Source: Myxococcota bacterium
Lineage (GTDB): Bacteria; Myxococcota; UBA727; JAHDBA01
Direction: 5' to 3'
DNA: 62,031 nucleotides
Assembly (NCBI GenBank): GCA_020630615.1
Contig: JAHDBA010000006.1
Span: 14,875 to 76,905 of the forward strand
Shown here: in pieces, positions 17,744-25,914 of the stretch
How positions within the stretch are numbered: the first letter of the stretch is position 1
How the letters are laid out: every line of letters starts with the position of its first letter
Program-made: the position numbers and the translations under genes
Notes under the pieces: generated by a model
Database searches by the model: none
The model's input: the letters and a program-made list of their open reading frames with translations, nothing else
Told to the model about the DNA's origin: nothing

Positions 17744-18373
17744 ATGACTTGTGAGCATGACGATGAATTGGTTGAGTATATCGGGGACCTGAACCATATT
17801 GGGGTTGGGCGACCGGGTGAATTCGATCCTCAGGCCTTTGAGAAGGCTGTGAACGACCTTTTGGTTGCTGCAGGTTTTGACACCACGAGCACGCACTTGC
17901 ATAAAAGTGCGCATCGTGTGCGTTCGCTATGGGAGACACGACTCTTAGGGGGGTACACCGTCGACGTGTCAGAGGTCCTTGGAGGAGGATTTGAAGACCC
18001 GAGAGAAGACCTTATCACCATACGTGACATTGCAATCCACGGCACTTGCCCGCATCATCTCCTTCCATTTCGTGGGGTTGCACATGTGACCTACCACCCG
18101 GGAGGGCGACTGCATGGTTTCGGTAGAATCGCCAGATTGGTGGATGCCATATCGCAACGCTTGACATATCAAGAGTGGCTGACACGCGACGTTGCGGAGG
18201 CCCTTTGTCAATTTGGGAAGGCAAAAGGAGCAGCAGTGACAATTGAGGCCGAACAGCTATGTTTGTTGCTCGGAGAAAACAGGCGAGGGGCCGAGCGTGT
18301 TCGAACGCACGTCGGTGTGGGTACCCTGAAGAACTACCAGGGTCATGCGTCGTTTAACTTTAATAAGACCTAA
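17744..18373 (+). CDS. folE: GTP cyclohydrolase I-like protein with altered active-site residues
   Basis: A 209-residue T-fold protein of the FolE type, which normally converts GTP to dihydroneopterin triphosphate for folate or pterins. The fold signature around the zinc site is present (RDIAIHGTCPHHLLPF, then IARLVD). Zinc ligands Cys102, His105 and Cys173 are kept, as is His104. Deviations from E. coli FolE are CPHH for CEHH, Gln171 where the catalytic His before C-terminal Cys normally stands (AEQLC for AEHLC), and GRIAR where the S/K of LSKIxR is usual. It may be a divergent FolE or a paralogue with another substrate. The ATG at 17744 follows GGGGG; GTG 17729 and TTG 17732 are alternatives. 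Confidence 0.8.
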   Translation: MTCEHDDELVEYIGDLNHIGVGRPGEFDPQAFEKAVNDLLVAAGFDTTSTHLHKSAHRVRSLWETRLLGGYTVDVSEVLGGGFEDPREDLITIRDIAIHGTCPHHLLPFRGVAHVTYHPGGRLHGFGRIARLVDAISQRLTYQEWLTRDVAEALCQFGKAKGAAVTIEAEQLCLLLGENRRGAERVRTHVGVGTLKNYQGHASFNFNKT

Positions 18374-18383
18374 GCAAAGGACG

Positions 18384-19865
18384 CTAGGTATCCTTCGGTC
18401 GATACACGAGTATACCATCGCCGCTAGGCTCACCAAATCGTCCTCGGTTGAACAACCACAAAAGACCACTTGCATCTTGGTGAAGAGTGTCACGGCGAGC
18501 ACCGGTGTCGAAAGGTTTGCGGGTTATTTCCCCAGAGCTGTTTATGATGAGAAGTGTATCGCCGCTTGGATCGCGTTCGATTGCAAATAGGGTTTTTGAA
18601 CTTGGGCTTGAAAGCGTTGTAACAATTGATGTTGGGTCCAGAATTTCACTTGAAGCAAAGAGTGCGTCTCGAAGGTTGGTCAAAAACTCGCTGTTGGCAT
18701 CCGCCTCTGCCCACGCGTTCGCAGCCGCATTACGAATACGTATTTGCTGTGATGATGTTAGCGCGTAAAGCGCGTCCCCGTATGCCCACAGAAGAGCTTG
18801 GTTGTCGCCGCTTAGTGTCCGTTGCGCGGGACCCTGAAGACGATCATTGTTTCGTTGAAAAGCCCAGTAGCTGCGGGTTTGAAACGATGCTTCGCTTTGA
18901 ATTGCAAGAAGCACTTCGCTGTCTTGAATTAGAAAATCTATTTCATAGTCCGGTAGAGACTCGCTTGTGTCCTCATCATCAAGTTGTGGTGCCTCAGTAC
19001 TACCCCCAGCACTACCTGCATCCAGTGCCGTCAGTTGCCAGAAATTTTGAGGCAACGTGATTTGGTCGAGTAGATTTAGATCCCTATCGTTGACCAGGAG
19101 TTTGTCTTTCAAAAGAATGACAATGTTAGTGCCAAGCTTTTCAAGTGCCAAAACATCCGCGCCGCTTTCCTCAACCATTGTCCTGAGGTCAGAAAGTGTA
19201 TCGCCTGTCAGTTCCTGCACTTGTGTAGGTGTACTCACGTAAACTCGATCGCCCGATACAACCAAGACCCCTTCGTCATCAAGAAACACACACTTCGAGT
19301 CTTCGCGTACGCCTGGAACTCCCTCTGCGCTGGTGACGAGTTGTTCCTGAGAGGGGTTAATGCGGAGCAAATCACCGCTCTCGCCATGCCCAAACCAAAA
19401 GGAGCTGTTCCGGTGACAATATGCACCGCTGCGAGGGCCAGGGAAGCGCGCTGCTCCAACAAGACGATCAACCTTCTCGACCCGAGAGACAATCAATGCA
19501 TTCGCAGAGTCGCGTGTTAGAAGCTGCTGGCCCAAGACTTCATAGTCTCGATTGTCATCTTGAAAACTCCCTTCAACAACTAGCTCGGTGGCTTTGCTCC
19601 AGTCTTCGGATTGGAATCGAGCATCATCATCGAACACACCCGAGCTCATCACGCCGAACTCGTTCTCAAGCCGATAGCTAAGATTGATATTGGGTGGGGT
19701 CTCTTGACTCAGCCATACCTTTATAGGCCCCCGCTCAAGGGTGCACCCACTCGAATGAACTAAAAAGGTGTAGAGGGTGGCCACGATCATTTGACTTTGA
19801 AACAAGCTTCGAGAGGCACGAGTCTGACCCGCACTGAAACTGAGAGGCTTTGGCGTATCTATCAT
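18384..19865 (-). CDS. Probable lipoprotein with beta-propeller-like repeats
   Basis: A 493-residue protein with a long N-region, a hydrophobic segment and a lipobox-like HSSGC (Cys about 41). The mature part consists of repeated short beta-strand patterns with aromatic-Gly turns and Asp-rich loops, which suggests a propeller or similar beta-sandwich. No catalytic motif is visible. It is the last gene of a three-gene unit and starts 2 bp after the stop of the preceding gene. It is convergent with the folE-like gene. Function unknown. Confidence 0.6.
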   Translation of the reverse strand: MIDTPKPLSFSAGQTRASRSLFQSQMIVATLYTFLVHSSGCTLERGPIKVWLSQETPPNINLSYRLENEFGVMSSGVFDDDARFQSEDWSKATELVVEGSFQDDNRDYEVLGQQLLTRDSANALIVSRVEKVDRLVGAARFPGPRSGAYCHRNSSFWFGHGESGDLLRINPSQEQLVTSAEGVPGVREDSKCVFLDDEGVLVVSGDRVYVSTPTQVQELTGDTLSDLRTMVEESGADVLALEKLGTNIVILLKDKLLVNDRDLNLLDQITLPQNFWQLTALDAGSAGGSTEAPQLDDEDTSESLPDYEIDFLIQDSEVLLAIQSEASFQTRSYWAFQRNNDRLQGPAQRTLSGDNQALLWAYGDALYALTSSQQIRIRNAAANAWAEADANSEFLTNLRDALFASSEILDPTSIVTTLSSPSSKTLFAIERDPSGDTLLIINSSGEITRKPFDTGARRDTLHQDASGLLWLFNRGRFGEPSGDGILVYRPKDT

Positions 19866-19867
19866 TT

Positions 19868-21103
19868 TTATTCACTTTGATTTCGGGTGATTGAAAAGCT
19901 ACGAGTGTTTTGCCCGGGCAGCACTTGCCATACTGTGACCCCTGTTGCCACACCGATCGCCACGCCAACTCCCACCCACAGCCATGGACTTCGAAGCACC
20001 CTTGTCTTTGAACTTAAGAGTTCACGCTCGAGCTTTAAAAGGCCTTTTTGGTTTTTTGAAGGGTCAGAACTGCATTGGAAGCTTTCTTCTCTTTGTTGGG
20101 TATTAACAAATAAGCGACTCTTCGAAGTCGTCGTCTGCGGTGAAGACGCGTAGGTCTCAGCGAAGCGGCATAACGAGGTGAAAGGCAAAAGATTCTCGCT
20201 TCGGGGACCTTGCGAAACACTCCCCACACTTTTCTCAGGCATTGCGATGACTTGAAGACATTGGGTTCGGTCAGTATTGGGTTGCAATGCGAGAAAAAGC
20301 TTGTGCTCTTGAGTTTCCAATGCGTCGGTAAACGATTTGAGCTCGCTTGTATTCTTGAATCGCAATGCGGGGCGATCGCCAACTCGAATTAATAAAGCAC
20401 CGTAGTCTTTCGATTGCGATTCTTGAACATTGAAAGCCCGCGCGAAGCTTTGTTCCGATAGTGTTTCTCCGTTGACTTGTACCTTGCCCAAAGGAAGGAG
20501 TTTTATGAGAAGCGATGCGAGGTCGTCTTTCGATGCTGCTTTTGTTAAGAGCGGGAACAACTCGGGACTCTCTTGCGCCTCTTCGAGAACCTCCGCAACG
20601 CGTGGTGGCGTCAAGTTTTCATCGTAGCGATGAAAAGGAGAAAAACGATAAAGTTCGATCGCAATCTTGAGGGCATTTTCACGGGCCTTCGAATTCAAAA
20701 AAGCCTTGGGAGTCATGGGAGCTGAGCGTAATTCCTTACGAATTGCTTCTCTTAAATGCCCAGCGATTGCGTGGTAGTGCTTTTGGGTGACAACCCCTTC
20801 GCGCGCACGCTCCAGCTCGCTTCTCAGAGCCTTGATCCGTTCGACGCGAGTCAGTTTCGCCGGGTCCCATGCAAAATGAAAACTCCCCTCCACGCAAAGG
20901 GCCTCAGAGGACTCCCGGTTCCCCTGACGCGTCTGGCGTAGAACCTCAATGTCTTGAGAAGAATATTCCGTCTCGGAGTTCGCTAGCGTTGCGCCGAGCA
21001 GGTTGGTACTCGAGGCAACAAAAATGCACACCCAAAGGCGTGTCAAGCGCCGGCACCTTTCAAACACTGGGTTTTGCATCACCATAGAGTCGGTATTGTC
21101 CAT
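19868..21103 (-). CDS. Secreted protein with C-terminal membrane anchor
   Basis: A 411-residue protein with a signal peptide (LTRLWVCIFVASSTNLLGATLA) and a C-terminal hydrophobic segment (about 376-397, WLWVGVGVAIGVATGVTVWQVL), followed by a short polar tail. The middle part is helical, with one compact beta region (about 210-260) around KVQVNGETL that resembles a PEGA-like or carrier fold only loosely. This N-signal plus C-anchor plan recurs in the gene at 23908. It is the second gene of the unit 23812-18384, with gaps of 39 bp and 2 bp. No family is recognised. Confidence 0.6.
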   Translation of the reverse strand: MDNTDSMVMQNPVFERCRRLTRLWVCIFVASSTNLLGATLANSETEYSSQDIEVLRQTRQGNRESSEALCVEGSFHFAWDPAKLTRVERIKALRSELERAREGVVTQKHYHAIAGHLREAIRKELRSAPMTPKAFLNSKARENALKIAIELYRFSPFHRYDENLTPPRVAEVLEEAQESPELFPLLTKAASKDDLASLLIKLLPLGKVQVNGETLSEQSFARAFNVQESQSKDYGALLIRVGDRPALRFKNTSELKSFTDALETQEHKLFLALQPNTDRTQCLQVIAMPEKSVGSVSQGPRSENLLPFTSLCRFAETYASSPQTTTSKSRLFVNTQQREESFQCSSDPSKNQKGLLKLERELLSSKTRVLRSPWLWVGVGVAIGVATGVTVWQVLPGQNTRSFSITRNQSE

Positions 21104-21142
21104 TGAAAGAGAGAGTCAAGCCGAGTCTTGGTGCACGGCTCT

Positions 21143-23812
21143 CTAGTTCGGGCAAAAGCCCTGGTCTTCGCTCGTATCCTGTGGGGTCAATAGGAAGTCT
21201 TCGATTTCAACTTCGGGTGTTAAAAGCGGATCCCATGCGTCTACACCCATAAACAAATTCCCACCCCCAACGCTTTCGATGCTGCAGGTGGTACTTTGAC
21301 TGATGTTAAAGGCGGTCCACCGCTCTTCAGAACCTTCAATGCATTGCAAGTCGTTTCTACTCGATGTGACATGGAATTCAGAAACGAGTCTTTGCGTTGC
21401 ATCAAAGCTTGAGCTTCGAAGAGGTGGGTTGAAATCAACATCGCCACTCACTCGTGTCAGCTTTGTTTTTGGGACGAAGTTTTCGATTGTTGATTTGGGC
21501 TTACCCAAAAACACAGTCGTGGCAGAACCAAGTGGGCAGTTGCCACTCTGCAAAGCAAGAGAGATTGGGTCGCCATCTGGGTTGTCCACTTCGAGAACCA
21601 AGCGAACTGGGATGCCACTGTTTTTGTCTGTAATGCACAATCCCCCGACTGGGTTGTCACAGGGGCGATCGTCCCAGGGACGCCAGTACGTAAAGTTGTT
21701 AATGAAGGTTGGCGGGAGCCCTGGACCAAAGTTTTCCTCAAATGGAATATTTGTTGTCTTCGTATTTTCAAGACTTAACGCTTCAATGGGCGTGAGGGAT
21801 AAAGCGTCTTTCGCGAAGTACATTCTGTTGACGGTCGCGACACGATTCAAAAGGCGCATTGCGGTTAACGTCGAGATCTCCTGGTGGGAGAAAGCATCAG
21901 CCACTGCAAGACGACCATCGAGAACGCCTTGCCGTGAAACAAAGCTTTGGAAGCTGAGTTCAGGGCGTAGCGTTAAGAGTTCACCGCCGTACTCGCTCGG
22001 TGTACGTGTACTAATGTTCTGAAGCAGCGTGTCATCCTCGAGTTTCCATACGAAATCCATCGGGTCGCCGTTGGGGTCTTGAATCTGTGCGCCTTCAAGG
22101 CCATGCACTTCAAATCCGTCATTTTCAGTGCTTGTAGCGTTTTGGACTGTTTGATGATGGAGCGTATTCTCGGCGAGTGAGAGTTCTTGCAGACTGTTCA
22201 GGCCTTCACCAATGACCATGACATCGTCGATCCAAAGTTCGGGGGCTTGATTCGTGATGCGAAGGCGCAACTCACTTTCTTCACTTTCATTCATGCCATC
22301 ACTGACACGCGCCTGAAAACGATACTCTTTATGAATCGATGCATCTTCAAAACAAAAGCGAGCATACGAATTGTTCCACTGTGCTTGGCCAAGCTCATGA
22401 CGATCGCTGCAGGAGAGTTCTCCATCATTCATGAACTCAATGGCGCCCTCATCCTCCAAGAGACATTCATACCTTAAAAATGTGAGTTGCAAAGGATCAC
22501 CCTCGGCATCACTGCTCCAGAGCCCAAGGTGTTCTGCCCGAGGGTTCCGATGGGGTGTTTGCGCACCCAGTGTGAAACAGTATTGAGCTAAGGTCTCGTC
22601 ATAAAGATGGGTCAATTCAATAGTGTCTGGGGTTATTGTTGGTGCTGTGTTCAGCACATTGAATATAAAAGTGTGTTGCGCTGTGAGTCCTTCAGGGTCT
22701 GAAACAACCAAGGTTGCCGTATGAGAATTTCGAAGGTCCTGTGCTTCATCAAAGATGAAAACAATATTGGATTCCTCCACAAGAACTTCAAAGGAGTTGT
22801 CTTCATGTTCGAGAGCGAGTGCGAGTTTATTGTTTTCGTTATCCGTGACACGGTTCACGAGGTTAAGTGCAACCTCATACCCCCGTTGGCTATACGAATG
22901 CGCTAAGTTGAGGTTTGAATCCATCGAGATTGTGGGCGCTTGATTCTCAACTGTCATCGTAAGAGGGGCGCTGACGCGCTGCCCGAACGAGAGGCCCAGG
23001 CTCGCGTCATCGATCCCTTGATTGTTTGCCGTGGCAACAAGGTAGACTTGAGAGATGTCGCGAAAGGTTGCCCCCATGGGGCGTGTGATTTGAAATTTAA
23101 GCGTGGAGTCTTCGTTTGCGAGGGGTGTTGCATCGGCGAGTCGAGTTCCATCATCCAGTTGTAGGGAGTAGTCAAACAGTTGGGTGGCGTACTGCCGTAC
23201 AATGTCAGCGCTGCCGGCATCGCGGATTGGTGCCTCGACGATAAGAGGGGCGGTCGAGCATTCGTCCCCGTTACAATGGTACGCAACAGTTTTTTCAGTG
23301 TCGGCATCTCGAATATTCATTTCAAGACTGGGTTTAATCTCAATTCGAAATTCTGTATGAAACTCGTTTTCAGGGCTTTGGTCTTCTTCGAAACGCGCCT
23401 GCACATCGAGAGCAAGCTGACGTACACCGATACATGTGGATGTAAAGGTCGCGCGTGCGCTATCGCTATTCCCAAAGACCTCTTGGCAGTCGATGCGTGT
23501 TCCGGGGGCTGTCCATGAGAAAACAAGTGGCACAGAGCTGACCTCAAGAAGCGATGATGCGTCCAAGTGTATTTGCTGCCCAGACAATGCGCTTTGGGGG
23601 ACATCAATGTGCGCAAAGAAATCATGGTGAGGTGCTTCGCCATTATTCTCGCGTTGACTGCATCCTAAAATTATTGGAGTGTTCACTCCAAGAAGGAGAG
23701 AGAAGAGTCCGAAGCGTCGTGCTACGCTGCCGAACACAGTTGGTCCAAACAATGCCTTTCCTTGTGTCTTTCCTTTCGAAGATGTGCACTTTGAGTGTTT
23801 AATTCCTATCAT
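21143..23812 (-). CDS. Large Ig/cadherin-like repeat lipoprotein
   Basis: An 889-residue protein with a lipobox (TPIILGC, Cys about 51). The mature chain has tandem beta-sandwich domains whose boundaries are marked by N-x-A-P (NQAPTI, NTAPTI, NQAPEL) and acidic calcium-type loops (VTDNENN, VSDPEG, DAEGDP, DPNGDP, NPDGDP). That pattern is typical of Ig-like and cadherin-like adhesion modules. The ATG at 23812 was chosen over a TTG six codons earlier. It is first gene of a three-gene unit and divergent (95 bp) from another envelope gene. A surface binding role is likely; the ligand is unknown. Confidence 0.72.
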   Translation of the reverse strand: MIGIKHSKCTSSKGKTQGKALFGPTVFGSVARRFGLFSLLLGVNTPIILGCSQRENNGEAPHHDFFAHIDVPQSALSGQQIHLDASSLLEVSSVPLVFSWTAPGTRIDCQEVFGNSDSARATFTSTCIGVRQLALDVQARFEEDQSPENEFHTEFRIEIKPSLEMNIRDADTEKTVAYHCNGDECSTAPLIVEAPIRDAGSADIVRQYATQLFDYSLQLDDGTRLADATPLANEDSTLKFQITRPMGATFRDISQVYLVATANNQGIDDASLGLSFGQRVSAPLTMTVENQAPTISMDSNLNLAHSYSQRGYEVALNLVNRVTDNENNKLALALEHEDNSFEVLVEESNIVFIFDEAQDLRNSHTATLVVSDPEGLTAQHTFIFNVLNTAPTITPDTIELTHLYDETLAQYCFTLGAQTPHRNPRAEHLGLWSSDAEGDPLQLTFLRYECLLEDEGAIEFMNDGELSCSDRHELGQAQWNNSYARFCFEDASIHKEYRFQARVSDGMNESEESELRLRITNQAPELWIDDVMVIGEGLNSLQELSLAENTLHHQTVQNATSTENDGFEVHGLEGAQIQDPNGDPMDFVWKLEDDTLLQNISTRTPSEYGGELLTLRPELSFQSFVSRQGVLDGRLAVADAFSHQEISTLTAMRLLNRVATVNRMYFAKDALSLTPIEALSLENTKTTNIPFEENFGPGLPPTFINNFTYWRPWDDRPCDNPVGGLCITDKNSGIPVRLVLEVDNPDGDPISLALQSGNCPLGSATTVFLGKPKSTIENFVPKTKLTRVSGDVDFNPPLRSSSFDATQRLVSEFHVTSSRNDLQCIEGSEERWTAFNISQSTTCSIESVGGGNLFMGVDAWDPLLTPEVEIEDFLLTPQDTSEDQGFCPN

Positions 23813-23907
23813 TGTTGCCCACGGTAGCAAATCGTAGGAAGTATGATATGGGTCATATGGCGGGTCGGTGCTCTATCCTAAAAACCGGAGCTGGCTAAAG
23901 GTTTAAA

Positions 23908-24771
23908 ATGAAACGGCAATATTTGAGTGTGGTTTTGGCACTGTGGACATTCTCCCACTCTTCACAAGCTGTTGCGTCTGCAGAGCGGCAAGAGGATCTT
24001 GCGATTCTGTCTTTCGATTGCACTGAAGGCGTCCAACAGGGTCGTGGTCCGAGTCAAATCTGTGAGCAAACGCTACGTATCGAAGAAGAGATTCGCGCCT
24101 GGGTAGGGGAAGAGACCGATTTCACGATGATTACGGCAGCGGTGATTCGAGCACATCTGGAAGGCGCCAGTGCGCTGGGAATCGAGTGTCAGATTGGCGA
24201 TGATGCGTGTTTAAGCAACTTGCAAGAGCTTATGCAGTCGAATGCGATGTTAGCACTTCAGCTCAAAGAACATGATTCACAATATCTCCGATTGTTTTTG
24301 AAAGTGTTTCACAATGCGAAAGAAAATAAGAGTTCCCGAGTTGAGCTTGAGCTGAAGCACGAAACGCTGGAGGATGATCTCAGCTTGAAAAATCGACTGG
24401 AGCATGCACTTCAAGAGCTCTTGGGGGTGAAAGACCCGCATCAGCTTGCCGGCGCGAATCCGTCAGGTGGACCAGGGCATAGCCAGGTGTCAACTAAAAC
24501 TGCTAGAGCAAAGCGTCGATCCCGTCATCAAATTGCGGGTTTGAGCTTATTGGGCACAGGGATCGCTTTAGGTATTGCAACAGGTGTTCTGGCATTTGTA
24601 TTTCAAGAAGATTTGCGTACGGGTTTAAATACCCAAGAAAATCTTGCTGAAAGAATAGGCCGTGACCGTTTTGAACGTGATGTGATTTACGGGTTGGGTG
24701 GCAGTGCGATTCTACTCACGAGCGTTGGGGTTCTCACTTTTGCGACGGCGCCGAGCATTGATTTGGAATAA
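23908..24771 (+). CDS. Secreted protein with two C-terminal membrane segments
   Basis: A 287-residue protein with a signal peptide (about 1-25, ending QAVASA). The N-terminal domain (LAILSFDC, then a helical region and a Cys pair IECQIGDDAC) resembles the alpha/beta domains of FlgO/CsgG/TolB-N-type proteins, but weakly. A basic linker (about 205-215) precedes two hydrophobic helices (about 220-240 and 262-282). It is divergent from the Ig-like lipoprotein operon; a five-base inverted repeat sits between them. No function is recognised. Confidence 0.6.
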   Translation: MKRQYLSVVLALWTFSHSSQAVASAERQEDLAILSFDCTEGVQQGRGPSQICEQTLRIEEEIRAWVGEETDFTMITAAVIRAHLEGASALGIECQIGDDACLSNLQELMQSNAMLALQLKEHDSQYLRLFLKVFHNAKENKSSRVELELKHETLEDDLSLKNRLEHALQELLGVKDPHQLAGANPSGGPGHSQVSTKTARAKRRSRHQIAGLSLLGTGIALGIATGVLAFVFQEDLRTGLNTQENLAERIGRDRFERDVIYGLGGSAILLTSVGVLTFATAPSIDLE

Positions 24772-24853
24772 TGGGGGCGTGGTGCTTGCTTCGATTTCGA
24801 CACTTGATGTTTCCATAAAGTATTTTACATCTCATGCGCAACTCACCGCAAAT

Positions 24854-25669
24854 CTATTGGGTAGGTGAACTGGTAAAGCGCCCTTGTACTGGCGAACTTG
24901 CACTCGCATAAAGCTTTTTATCGATGCGCCCTGCGAGATAGGCTTCCCTTCCCCCTTCTGTTGCAAGACGAATCGCGCGGGCCATACGCGGAGCATCGTG
25001 TGCACAGGCAATCGCGGTGTTCACCAGCACACCATCGACACCCATCTCCATCGCGATAGAGGCATCGGAAGCAACACCGACACCCGCGTCAATTATGATA
25101 GGGAGCTCACGACTTTGTTTGATGCAATGCTCTCGAATAACTTCGATCACCGTTTGCATCTGATAGGGGTTGGCAATGCCAAGGCCCGAACCGATGGGTG
25201 ATGCGAGCGGCATTACTGCGTGGGCGCCAACGTCGATAAGTCGCATGCATGCAATCGGGTCGTTCGAAATATAGGGCATACAGATGAAGCCTTCTTTCAC
25301 GAGTGCTGCGGTGGCATCGATCGTACCTTGCACATCGGGGTAGAGGGTCTTTTCATCACCAATCACTTCAACTTTGATAAAGCGCCCTCGCTGATCACCC
25401 AAAAGCTCTCGCGCTAACATTGCTGTGCGAATACAATCGTCAACGGTATAGCAACCCGCAGTATTTGGTAGAATGTGCATGTCTTGTGGGATGATATCCC
25501 AAAGCGTTTTCTCCCCAGCTTTCGACTGTGGAGTTCTACGAATCGCAACGGTAATCATCTCAGCTTGACTTTCTTCAATGCATTTTGACGCGTCGTCAAG
25601 AGATTTGTATTTGCCTGAGCCGATGATTAAACGATTACGTAATACCGTGTTGCCGATTTGAAGAGTCAT
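24854..25669 (-). CDS. thiG: Thiazole synthase ThiG
   Basis: A 271-residue ThiG, the TIM-barrel enzyme that joins deoxyxylulose phosphate, dehydroglycine and ThiS-carried sulfur into the thiazole of thiamine. The Schiff-base Lys lies in FIKVEVIGDEKTLYPD. The phosphate-binding loops and the C-terminal DAGVG and MEMGVDGVLVNTAI blocks are intact. It starts immediately after the thiS stop (TAA-ATG), so the pair is one unit. No other thi genes are nearby. Confidence 0.96.
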   Translation of the reverse strand: MTLQIGNTVLRNRLIIGSGKYKSLDDASKCIEESQAEMITVAIRRTPQSKAGEKTLWDIIPQDMHILPNTAGCYTVDDCIRTAMLARELLGDQRGRFIKVEVIGDEKTLYPDVQGTIDATAALVKEGFICMPYISNDPIACMRLIDVGAHAVMPLASPIGSGLGIANPYQMQTVIEVIREHCIKQSRELPIIIDAGVGVASDASIAMEMGVDGVLVNTAIACAHDAPRMARAIRLATEGGREAYLAGRIDKKLYASASSPVQGRFTSSPTQ

Positions 25670-25870
25670 TTAGCCGCCTCCTACCAGTGTAACGACCTCG
25701 AGGACATCTCCATCGTTGAGAAGAGTCTCTGACAGCGAGGCCCGCCGTATAATTTTACCATTAAGCTCCACGGCGACTTGTGCGATATCATGCTCTCGCG
25801 AGAGAAGCAGCTTTTCGACGCTTATCGAATTCTCGAGCCCAAGCTTTTCACCGTTGATAAATATTTGCAT
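25670..25870 (-). CDS. thiS: Sulfur carrier protein ThiS
   Basis: A 66-residue beta-grasp protein ending LVGGG. The C-terminal Gly-Gly is adenylated and then thiocarboxylated to donate sulfur to ThiG. The VELNGKIIRR strand and the DGDVLEVVTLVGGG end are diagnostic. It directly precedes thiG with no gap. The 44-nt leader is too short for a TPP riboswitch and shows none of its conserved elements. Confidence 0.95.
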   Translation of the reverse strand: MQIFINGEKLGLENSISVEKLLLSREHDIAQVAVELNGKIIRRASLSETLLNDGDVLEVVTLVGGG

Positions 25871-25914
25871 TGCTGAGAGATAGCCCGCATGTCTGACCTT
25901 CGCAAGGCAACAAA

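Noticed and set aside
17604..17939. N-terminal extension of the 81-residue protein to 193 residues
   Set aside because: The extension is antisense to the folE-like gene, is compositionally odd (His/Pro/Gln/Cys-rich), and the ATG at 17603 has a good ribosome site.
23846..23858. ATATG-GGT-CATAT inverted repeat between divergent genes as an operator
   Set aside because: The arms are only five bases, which is expected often by chance in A/T-rich spacers.
25871..25914. CTGAGA near thiS as part of a TPP riboswitch
   Set aside because: The CTGAGA lies on the plus strand while thiS is on the minus strand, and the leader is only 44 nt, too short for the element.
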